Below are positions 14,798 through 20,382 of a stretch of 20,382 bases of DNA, piece after piece. Both the position numbers and the translations under genes were made by a program. The notes under the pieces are model-generated. The model ran no database searches. It had not been told where the DNA came from and was given only the letters and a program-made list of their open reading frames with translations. Position 1 is the first letter of the stretch; the number at the start of each line of letters is the position of its first letter. Origin of the DNA: Saprospiraceae bacterium (GTDB taxonomy: Bacteria > Bacteroidota > Bacteroidia > Chitinophagales > Saprospiraceae); assembly GCA_013042795.1 (NCBI GenBank), contig JABDPK010000166.1:1-20382 (forward strand). Direction: 5' to 3'.

Positions 14798-15751
14798 ATG
14801 AACAGGAATTTAGCAATGGAATTTGTCCGGGTAACTGAAATTGCAGCCATTAATTCGGCAAGATGGATGGGTAGAGGAGATGAGAAAGCAGCTGATCAGG
14901 CAGCTGTAGATGGCATGAGAAAAATGCTTGATACAGTAGACTGCACAGCCACAGTCGTTATTGGAGAAGGAGAAAGAGATGAAGCACCTATGTTATATAT
15001 AGGTGAAGTTGTTGGAGGAGGAGGCGAACCGCATCTTGAAATCGCCCTGGATCCTCTCGAAGGAACAACCATTTGCGCCAATGGAGGACACAATGCCATT
15101 TCCGTAATGGCTATCGGTAAAAAGGGTAACCTTCTCAATGCGCCTGATATTTACATGAACAAGATCGCAGTTGGACCGGATGGAGTCGGATGTGTCGATA
15201 TCCGCGATACGCCAACCAACAACCTGAAGAGACTGGCTCAAAAGAAAGGATGTTCTGTTTCTGACCTTACCATTGTTATACTCGACAGACCAAGGCACAA
15301 GGAATTAATTGAGGAAGTTCGTAATAACGGAGCAAGAATTTATCTCATCGGAGATGGTGATGTATCTGCTGCTATTGCGACGGCCTTACCTGATAGTGGT
15401 ATTGATATGCTTCTTGGGGTTGGAGGAGCGCCTGAAGGCGTTATTGCAGCTGCTGCTATGCGTTGCATCAAAGGTGATTTTCAGGGCATACTGGTACCCA
15501 GGAATGATGAAGACATAAAAAGAGCCGCCAAAATGGGTGTTACAGATATTAATAGAGTTTACACTATGGAAGAACTGGCTAAAGGAGATGTGATGTTTGT
15601 ATCAACAGGGGTCACAGATGGCTCTTTACTTAAAGGTGTTCAGTTCAAACCATGGGGAGCAATTACCCATTCTTTGGTCATGCGTTCTAAATCTGGCACA
15701 ATCAGGCATATCCAGGCTGACCATCATTTTGATCGTAAACCAAGGTATTAG
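14798..15751 (+). CDS. glpX: Fructose-1,6-bisphosphatase class II
   Basis: The enzyme hydrolyses fructose 1,6-bisphosphate to fructose 6-phosphate and phosphate, an irreversible step of gluconeogenesis in the cytoplasm. The 317-residue protein aligns with E. coli GlpX without shift over the active site: D33 (KAADQAAVDG), E57 (VIGEGERDEAP), D85 and E88 (LDPLEGTT), and E213 (GGAPEGVIAAAA) are all present, covering the known metal and catalytic residues. The conserved GGHNAISVMA and NAPDIYMNKIAVGP segments also match. Some class II enzymes also act on sedoheptulose 1,7-bisphosphate; that cannot be judged here. The start at ATG 14798 gives the family's normal N-terminus MNRNLAMEFVRVTE. It is a single-gene unit, converging on the doxX gene with 19 bases between stops. 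Confidence 0.94.
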   Translation: MNRNLAMEFVRVTEIAAINSARWMGRGDEKAADQAAVDGMRKMLDTVDCTATVVIGEGERDEAPMLYIGEVVGGGGEPHLEIALDPLEGTTICANGGHNAISVMAIGKKGNLLNAPDIYMNKIAVGPDGVGCVDIRDTPTNNLKRLAQKKGCSVSDLTIVILDRPRHKELIEEVRNNGARIYLIGDGDVSAAIATALPDSGIDMLLGVGGAPEGVIAAAAMRCIKGDFQGILVPRNDEDIKRAAKMGVTDINRVYTMEELAKGDVMFVSTGVTDGSLLKGVQFKPWGAITHSLVMRSKSGTIRHIQADHHFDRKPRY

Positions 15752-15770
15752 CAATCTCTGACGGGTTGAT

Positions 15771-16181
15771 TCAGAAAGTCCCGGAGTATTTTTTATCTAG
15801 TGAATATTTTCCTGAACCCAGGATATAGATAGCTACAAAACCAATAAGGTAGAGTACAGCCATTTCTTTGGATCCTCCAGAACGACTGAACCATGGATCA
15901 TCCCAATGGATGATAAAGGCTGCAACAAACATTGTTACAATCATAAATACAGAAGCTATTTTGGTCTTGTATCCGATAATAATAACTATGCAGGCAAAAA
16001 ATTCAGCGATGACCGCTAATAGCAAACCAATAAAAGGTGGCATCCCAAGTACTGACGGAAAATGAATTTCTTCTCCTGATATCAGCGTTTGAAATTTACC
16101 CCAACCGTGTCCTATTATCATGCTTAGACCAAAGCCTATGCGTAATATCAAGGACGCCAAATGATAATTTACTGATGACAT
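15771..16181 (-). CDS. DoxX-family membrane protein
   Basis: The 136-residue protein has four predicted membrane segments (about 5-26, 48-70, 72-92 and 106-124) and the DoxX-family opening LASLILRIGFGLSMIIGHGWGKF, followed by a short loop and PPFIGLLLAVIAEFFACIVIIIGY (named in part). The family includes the small subunit of archaeal thiosulfate:quinone oxidoreductase and many bacterial membrane proteins of unresolved redox or stress roles. No specific function can be assigned. A WFSRSGGSKEMAVLYLIGF segment precedes the last helix, as in other Bacteroidota DoxX proteins. Its start lies 21 bases downstream of the START-like gene on the same strand, so the two are probably one operon. Confidence 0.82.
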   Translation of the reverse strand: MSSVNYHLASLILRIGFGLSMIIGHGWGKFQTLISGEEIHFPSVLGMPPFIGLLLAVIAEFFACIVIIIGYKTKIASVFMIVTMFVAAFIIHWDDPWFSRSGGSKEMAVLYLIGFVAIYILGSGKYSLDKKYSGTF

Positions 16182-16202
16182 TTTGAATATTAAGTGTCCG
16201 GG

Positions 16203-16580
16203 TTATCCTCCACACGCTTTTTGGAGGTCAGTAATTTGTGATTCCCATAGATCCTGCTGCTCTTGTTCTTCACCTTTATCACAGAAGTCAGTGATTTCAA
16301 GTATTGTTTCATTGGTGACGTCAGATTTATACATTCTGAATTCCAGGTATTCATCTTCTTCAGACGATTCCCATTGAAACCTCAAGCGCTCTTCTTCAAT
16401 ATCATCAAGAAGTTCAGCATCCTCTGAATTGCCTTCCCAGTCGAAGGTGTAGACATCATCATTTATGTCTACACTATCGCAAAACCATCTCACGAGACAT
16501 TCAGGCATTGTAAGGAATTGATATATAATAGCCGGGGAGGCTTTGAATATGAACTCCATATCTATTCTCACTCTATCCAT
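16203..16580 (-). CDS. START-like (SRPBCC/AHSA1-type) domain protein
   Basis: The 125-residue acidic protein matches the short START-like family widely conserved in Bacteroidota. The opening MDRVRIDMEFIFKASPAIIYQFL, with the ASP..IYQFLTMPECLVRWF stretch, is the helix-grip start of an SRPBCC fold. YTFDWEGNSEDAELL and LRFQWESSEEDEYLEFRM supply the central strands. The final helix TDFCDKGEEQEQQDLWESQITDLQKACGG closes the fold. Such folds enclose a hydrophobic ligand or act as chaperones (compare AHSA1, CoxG and others), but the ligand of this family is not known. There is no signal peptide, so it is cytosolic. The initiator MDRVRI is preferred over the Met at residue 8 because related proteins begin the same distance before the conserved stretch. 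It is probably cotranscribed with doxX; a 232-base gap containing the sigma-factor promoter lies upstream. Confidence 0.82.
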   Translation of the reverse strand: MDRVRIDMEFIFKASPAIIYQFLTMPECLVRWFCDSVDINDDVYTFDWEGNSEDAELLDDIEEERLRFQWESSEEDEYLEFRMYKSDVTNETILEITDFCDKGEEQEQQDLWESQITDLQKACGG

Positions 16581-16746
16581 TAAGTTTTTTTTTATAGTAT
16601 AAGCATTTGGTTCTTATAATGCTGCGCAAAATATAAATTTAAATTTCAGTAAACCAAAAATAATTTTCTAAAATTTCACCAATAGTGAACTTTTTTTACA
16701 AGGATTTGATTAATTCAATTGTATTTGGAACCTGGAATAACTTGAC

Positions 16747-16777
16747 TTGCGAATTGTGGAAGATAGTAATACTTTTG
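16747..16777 (+). promoter_or_regulatory. Probable promoter of the primary sigma-factor gene
   Basis: TTG (16747-16749), a 20-base spacer and TACTTTTG (16770-16777) match the Bacteroidota promoter consensus TTG-N19-21-TAnnTTTG. Transcription would begin near 16784, giving a leader of about 28 bases before the ATG at 16813. The match is read from the sequence; activity is inferred. Confidence 0.6.
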
Positions 16778-16812
16778 CTTTTCATTTAATAAGAGAATAC
16801 TAAACAAAGTAG

Positions 16813-17682
16813 ATGAGGCAATTAAAGATAACCAAATCGATTACTAACCGCGAAAGCCAATCCCTCGAAAAATACTTACAAGAAATCGGAAAAGTTGATC
16901 TCCTCACTCCAGAGGAGGAAGTAGACTTGGCCAAGAAAATCAAAGAAGGTGATCAGGAAGCTCTTGAAAAATTAACCAAAGCCAATCTGAGGTTTGTTGT
17001 TTCAGTTGCCAAACAGTATCAAAACCAGGGCCTCTCTCTGAGTGACCTTATTAACGAAGGTAACCTGGGATTGATCAAAGCGGCTCAAAGATTTGATGAG
17101 ACACGTGGGTTTAAATTCATATCCTATGCGGTATGGTGGATAAGACAATCCATTCTACAGGCATTGGCTGAGCAGTCAAGGATTGTAAGGTTGCCACTCA
17201 ATAAAGTCGGATCTCTTAATAAAATTAACAGGGCATTCTCCGAATTGGAACAGGAGTATGAAAGAGAACCCTCCTCTGATGAACTGGCTGACTTGCTCGA
17301 AATTACCTCTGATGAAGTAGAAACTACTTTAGGTGTTGCTGCCAGACATGTTTCGATGGATGCACCGTTTGTCGATGGTGAAGACAATTCATTGCTGGAT
17401 GTTCTTGAAAACAGCGGAACGCCTGGTACGGATACAAAACTTGAATACGCAGAATCTCTCAGGAGAGAAATCGAAAGATCTCTTAATACACTGACTGAAA
17501 GACAATGTGATGTTATTAAACTCTATTTCGGGATTGGTATTGAACACCCGATGTCACTTGAAGATATTGGTGAGCGATTCGGTTTGACCAGGGAACGTGT
17601 GCGACAAATTAAGGATAAAGCTATAAATAAACTTCGTTCAGCTTCAAGGAGCAAGCTTCTTAAACACTACCTCGGTACCTAA
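16813..17682 (+). CDS. rpoD: Primary RNA polymerase sigma factor (RpoD/SigA, Bacteroidota type)
   Basis: This is the housekeeping sigma factor that directs RNA polymerase to most promoters. At 289 residues it has the short Bacteroidota form, without the long region 1.1 and non-conserved insert of E. coli RpoD. Domains in order: region 1.2 (about 17-50, [20 protein letters not shown]), region 2 (about 55-125) with [35 protein letters not shown] and the DNA-melting segment [16 protein letters not shown], region 3 (about 127-205), and region 4 (about 225-285) with [14 protein letters not shown] and the helix-turn-helix [24 protein letters not shown] (long stretches are given in outline). All key core-binding and promoter-binding motifs are intact. 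A consensus Bacteroidota promoter lies just upstream. The gene ends 10 bases from the convergent Lrp-type gene. Confidence 0.95.
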   Translation: MRQLKITKSITNRESQSLEKYLQEIGKVDLLTPEEEVDLAKKIKEGDQEALEKLTKANLRFVVSVAKQYQNQGLSLSDLINEGNLGLIKAAQRFDETRGFKFISYAVWWIRQSILQALAEQSRIVRLPLNKVGSLNKINRAFSELEQEYEREPSSDELADLLEITSDEVETTLGVAARHVSMDAPFVDGEDNSLLDVLENSGTPGTDTKLEYAESLRREIERSLNTLTERQCDVIKLYFGIGIEHPMSLEDIGERFGLTRERVRQIKDKAINKLRSASRSKLLKHYLGT

Positions 17683-17692
17683 TAAAAGAACT

Positions 17693-18166
17693 TTAATTTT
17701 TTGGAAGTACACTTAATGGTCGAGACAGACTATTATGTAATGAAATGAAGGTCTCTGTTCTCTGGATTCCGTCTATTTGCTGTATTTCATGTGAAATGAT
17801 ATTCCTCAAATGCTCAGTATCTCTGCAAATGACCTTTGCAAACATACTGTATACCCCGGTCGTATAATAAATCTCTGTAATCTCAGAAATTCTTTCCAGT
17901 TGTTTTGATACTTTATCGTACAACCGGCTTTTCTCCAGGTATATACCCAGGAATGCCGTAATATCAAAGCCTAATTTATTGTGATCAATTTGCATTTGGG
18001 AGTTAAGAATGACCTTGGAGTCCATCATTTTCTTGATGCGAACGTGGACAGTTCCTCCGGATATAAACAATTCTTTACCTATATCCGCATAGGTTTTTTT
18101 AGCATCGTTCATCAAGATGGCTAAAATCTTTAAATCGGTTTCATCGGGAACATATTTCTTTTTCAT
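17693..18166 (-). CDS. Lrp/AsnC-family transcriptional regulator
   Basis: The 157-residue protein has the two domains of the family. An N-terminal winged helix (about 8-60) reads DETDLKILAILMNDAKKTYADIG, then ISGGTVHVRIKKMMDSKVI, with the recognition helix near SGGTVHVRIKKM. A C-terminal ligand-binding/oligomerisation RAM domain (about 70-150) contains AFLGIYLEKSRLYDKVSKQL, ITEIYYTTGVYSMFAKVICRDTEHL and DGIQRTETFISLH. Such proteins sense amino acids and act as octamers. Related Bacteroidota proteins are broadly annotated as AsnC-family, so the ligand is not assigned. The divergent S41 protease gene is 155 bases upstream. Two TCTAATAAT repeats spaced 19 bases apart lie in that gap and could be its sites. 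The gene is convergent with the sigma-factor gene. Confidence 0.9.
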   Translation of the reverse strand: MKKKYVPDETDLKILAILMNDAKKTYADIGKELFISGGTVHVRIKKMMDSKVILNSQMQIDHNKLGFDITAFLGIYLEKSRLYDKVSKQLERISEITEIYYTTGVYSMFAKVICRDTEHLRNIISHEIQQIDGIQRTETFISLHNSLSRPLSVLPKN

Positions 18167-18214
18167 GGTTAGATCAGGTGTTAATGGTTCTCTGTTACAT
18201 TAAACAAACATTAC

Positions 18215-18242
18215 TCTAATAATAGTATTTTTTTCTAATAAT
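18215..18242. repeat. Direct repeat TCTAATAAT between lrp-type and S41 genes
   Basis: TCTAATAAT occurs at 18215-18223 and again at 18234-18242, start-to-start 19 bases, 49-76 bases upstream of the Lrp-type start. Lrp-family proteins bind several phased sites, often near their own promoter, so autoregulation is possible. The motif is AT-rich and could be chance. Confidence 0.3.
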
Positions 18243-18321
18243 CATCTCAATTATAAATGGCTTAATATCTGTTCAAGTGTTGATCGGATATATTCAAAAG
18301 CTGTAACTTGCGCAACAATTT

Positions 18322-19887
18322 ATGACTACGAAAAAAAATATCCGGATTTGGGAACCATTGCTTGTCGGCCTTGCTGCAGCTATAGGTTTAATTGCCGGTT
18401 ATAATATGAATTTTGACAATGCGGGTCATAAACTATTAGATATCCCGGAAATAAAGGAAAATTATTCTGGCAAGGCAGACGGCAGGATCGAGGAGATTCT
18501 TAGGTTCATCGAAAGCAATTATGTGGATTCGCTGGATCAGAAAATTATATCTATAGATGCCGTCAGGCATATACTCAGACAACTCGATCCTCATTCAGAT
18601 TATATTGGTGAAGATGAACTGACCGATCATAATGAAAAAATGGAAGGCGCCTACAGGGGAATTGGTATTGAAACTTTAAAACTGAAAGACACATTTTACG
18701 TTACAAAAGTTATTGAGCACGGACCGGCTTATAAGGCCGGATTGAAGTTAGGTGATGCGATCATATCTGTTGATAATCAATTGGTTTCAGGCAATCAAAA
18801 AAGTTTTTCTTCAGTGAGGGATTTATTGAAAGCTGAAGACAAGAATAAACTCGAATTATCTGTCATTCCATTTGGTGAAAAATCCAAAGAAACAAGGGCT
18901 GTGGAAATCAGCAGCATAAATCTTTCCTCGGCTGAACTCAGTTATATGCCAGACGAAAGCACAGTGTATGTCAAATTGGAAAGATTTAGCGACAATACTT
19001 ACGAGCAATTCATTGAGTCCCTGGACTACTACATGAAAGATAATGACAATCTCAATCTTATACTTGACCTCAGGAATAACCCGGGAGGATATCTTCCCGA
19101 AGCCATTAAAATATTAAGTCAATTATTCAAAGAAAAAGACAAACTGCTGACCTATACCGAGGGCATGAATCGTAAGAAGGCAGAGTACAGGACGACAGGT
19201 AAGAATTTTTATACCATAAATAAACTCGCTATACTCATCAATGAGTATTCAGCATCAGGCAGTGAAATCCTTGCCGGGGCTGTCCAGGACTGGGACAGGG
19301 GAGTAGTGATTGGACAAGAAAGTTTTGGTAAAGGCCTTGTCCAGGAGATATTTCCGTTACGCAACGGCGGGGCTCTCAGGCTTACGGTAGCGAAGTATTA
19401 TACACCATCAGGAAGGCTTATACAAAAGTCTTACAGAAGCATCAATAAAGATTTTGAAGCGGATAGTGTTGATTATCAGACCCGATTGCTAAACAGGAAG
19501 GTGTTAAGCGGCAATGGAATCGTACCGGATTATATTATAGATGAAACAGAAGATTTAAAATGCAGGAATTATTTAAGCTATTTGGATTTCTTCATTCTAA
19601 ATAAGATGCTTGAAACTGCTTCTCTTCAGGTTGACACTGATGAAATTACCAGGCAAGAATATGCACGATTCCTTGAAAATAATTTTGAACTTGAAACCAG
19701 TTATTTTGAAGATTCTTGCCCAGTCAGTAAATTCCAGCGCATCCTTGAATCCAGGTATGTCAGATTGATCAGTGGCGAAAAAGAATATATTAAGAAATTA
19801 AACGAAGGAGATCCATTTATTCAAAAAGCGCTTTTATTTATTCAGGATCAGAAAACAACACTTGCATATTTATCTGAGAAAAATTAA
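18322..19887 (+). CDS. CtpA-type S41 carboxy-terminal processing protease
   Basis: The 521-residue protein begins with a short basic stretch and a hydrophobic segment (about 11-28) that would act as signal anchor, placing the protease outside the inner membrane. Residues about 55-105 form the leading helical region (IEEILRFIESNYVD, RQLDPHSDYIG). A PDZ domain (about 108-185) starts with YRGIGIETLKLKD and includes GPAYKAGLKLGDAIISVDN. The peptidase core (about 205-410) carries DLRNNPGGYLPEA, NEYSASGSEILAGA and GQESFGKGLVQ. The catalytic dyad is S312 and K337, 25 residues apart as in E. coli Tsp, and TPSGRLIQKSY follows. Such enzymes remove or degrade C-terminal ends of envelope proteins. The last 110 residues (about 410-521) show no motif I recognise, but C-terminal extensions are common in Bacteroidota. 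The 3' end overlaps the convergent TsaC-family gene by 18 bases. Confidence 0.9.
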   Translation: MTTKKNIRIWEPLLVGLAAAIGLIAGYNMNFDNAGHKLLDIPEIKENYSGKADGRIEEILRFIESNYVDSLDQKIISIDAVRHILRQLDPHSDYIGEDELTDHNEKMEGAYRGIGIETLKLKDTFYVTKVIEHGPAYKAGLKLGDAIISVDNQLVSGNQKSFSSVRDLLKAEDKNKLELSVIPFGEKSKETRAVEISSINLSSAELSYMPDESTVYVKLERFSDNTYEQFIESLDYYMKDNDNLNLILDLRNNPGGYLPEAIKILSQLFKEKDKLLTYTEGMNRKKAEYRTTGKNFYTINKLAILINEYSASGSEILAGAVQDWDRGVVIGQESFGKGLVQEIFPLRNGGALRLTVAKYYTPSGRLIQKSYRSINKDFEADSVDYQTRLLNRKVLSGNGIVPDYIIDETEDLKCRNYLSYLDFFILNKMLETASLQVDTDEITRQEYARFLENNFELETSYFEDSCPVSKFQRILESRYVRLISGEKEYIKKLNEGDPFIQKALLFIQDQKTTLAYLSEKN

Positions 19888-20382
19888 TTCTCCTTCTTCA
19901 TTATACCTGATGATAAGCGAAGGTCTTCCAGCATTCTTAATATTTCGTTGTGCATAGCAGGTATAATCAACGTCTTTGATTATTGCCGGCGCAATTTCAT
20001 TGAAATTTTTAGGGAAAGGGACACCTTGTTTGTTTGCACTGGTTGAAACCAGGGGGTGACCCAGGTTTTCAATGATATCTATAAGGAGTTGATTTTTGGT
20101 CACCCTGATTCCTACTGTATTGATTTCTGTATTCAGGTATGCAGGGAGATTGGGAGAAGCAGGGTAAATGACAGTTAAAGGTCTGTTGCAGAATTCCAGT
20201 AGTGTTTCAATACGTGGATGAATTGATTCAACACATTCTTTAAGCTGTTCAATAGAGTTTACCAGGATGATTAGTTTCTTTGTAAGGTCTCTTTCTTTAA
20301 TTTGAAATATTCGGTCAACAGCGGATTTATTATATGCATCACAAGACAAACCCCAAATGGTATTGGTGGGACATAGTATTAC
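19870..20382 (-). CDS. L-threonylcarbamoyladenylate synthase, TsaC/YrdC family (N-terminus cut by window edge)
   Basis: The frame remains open to the right edge. The 11 codons before the first in-window start-like codon (TTG 20349) read VILCPTNTIWG and match the family opening PTDTxxGL, so that TTG is internal and the true start lies outside. The visible 170 residues include the ATP/threonine-binding KER (in FQIKERDLTKK) and STSAN in HPLVSTSANKQGVPFP, as well as VGIRVTKNQLL. The family makes threonylcarbamoyl-AMP from threonine, bicarbonate and ATP for the t6A modification at position 37 of ANN-decoding tRNAs, in the cytoplasm. The short form, ending soon after the catalytic domain with no Sua5 extension, points to TsaC/YrdC; a YciO-type paralogue is the alternative. 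It overlaps the 3' end of the S41 protease gene. Confidence 0.88.
   Translation of the reverse strand, partial: VILCPTNTIWGLSCDAYNKSAVDRIFQIKERDLTKKLIILVNSIEQLKECVESIHPRIETLLEFCNRPLTVIYPASPNLPAYLNTEINTVGIRVTKNQLLIDIIENLGHPLVSTSANKQGVPFPKNFNEIAPAIIKDVDYTCYAQRNIKNAGRPSLIIRYNEEGELIFLR

Noticed and set aside
14896..15298. Two overlapping minus-strand open frames of 80 and 101 codons
   Set aside because: Both are antisense to glpX, which has all its catalytic residues; the frames show no family features.
20347..20349. TTG as start of the TsaC-family gene
   Set aside because: The codons upstream to the window edge encode the conserved family opening, so this TTG is an internal leucine.
1..20382. 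Mobile element, CRISPR, defence or biosynthetic cluster
   Set aside because: No transposase, integrase, repeat array, toxin-antitoxin pair, nuclease/helicase set or multi-gene synthesis cluster was recognised on either strand; the window is mostly housekeeping genes.

Overview
The window reads as an ordinary chromosomal stretch of a Bacteroidota bacterium, probably of the Saprospiria lineage. The evidence is AT-rich DNA, a short primary sigma factor of the Bacteroidota type with a TTG-N20-TAnnTTTG promoter, a START-like domain protein typical of the phylum, HYR-type cysteine-containing surface modules, a thioredoxin-like protein ending in dockerin-like repeats, and several SpII lipoproteins, one with an acidic surface-export signal. 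No rRNA, tRNA, insertion sequence, phage gene, CRISPR array or defence gene was recognised. Genes are densely packed with frequent strand switches, and no gene-free stretch exceeds about 280 bases.

Layout. Positions 1-608 (minus) hold the N-terminal part of a secreted HYR-domain protein that runs off the left edge. A secreted thioredoxin/dockerin protein (minus) diverges from lipB (plus), which converges with and overlaps a Methyltransf_32-type methyltransferase (minus). Next come an NTF2/SnoaL-like lipoprotein and a GH16 beta-glucanase lipoprotein (both minus), then a DgkA-type lipid kinase (plus). A minus-strand run follows: a 2-keto-4-pentenoate hydratase/4-oxalocrotonate decarboxylase family enzyme, a class I aminotransferase (YbdL/kynurenine type), a serine beta-lactamase-like lipoprotein and a propionyl/acetyl-CoA synthetase. 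That synthetase diverges from a TetR regulator across a 278-base region with inverted repeats.

The TetR gene converges on a DinB-like/lactonase two-gene unit (minus), joined as TGA-ATG. The plus strand then carries a small lysine-rich orphan and glpX (class II fructose-1,6-bisphosphatase). On the minus strand are a DoxX membrane protein and a START-like protein. The primary sigma factor (plus) converges with an Lrp/AsnC regulator (minus), which diverges from a CtpA-type S41 protease (plus). The protease gene overlaps a TsaC/YrdC gene (minus) that is cut by the right edge.

How the genes fit together. Most are single-gene housekeeping units: lipoylation, tRNA t6A, gluconeogenesis, transcription initiation and lipid recycling. 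Likely functional groupings are the TetR/acyl-CoA synthetase divergon, the DinB/lactonase couplet, the DoxX/START pair and the hydratase/aminotransferase pair. I did not find a convincing undescribed system. The points most worth following are the thioredoxin-dockerin fusion, the possible TetR operator, the GH16 enzyme with an unassigned C-terminal module, and the 77-residue orphan.
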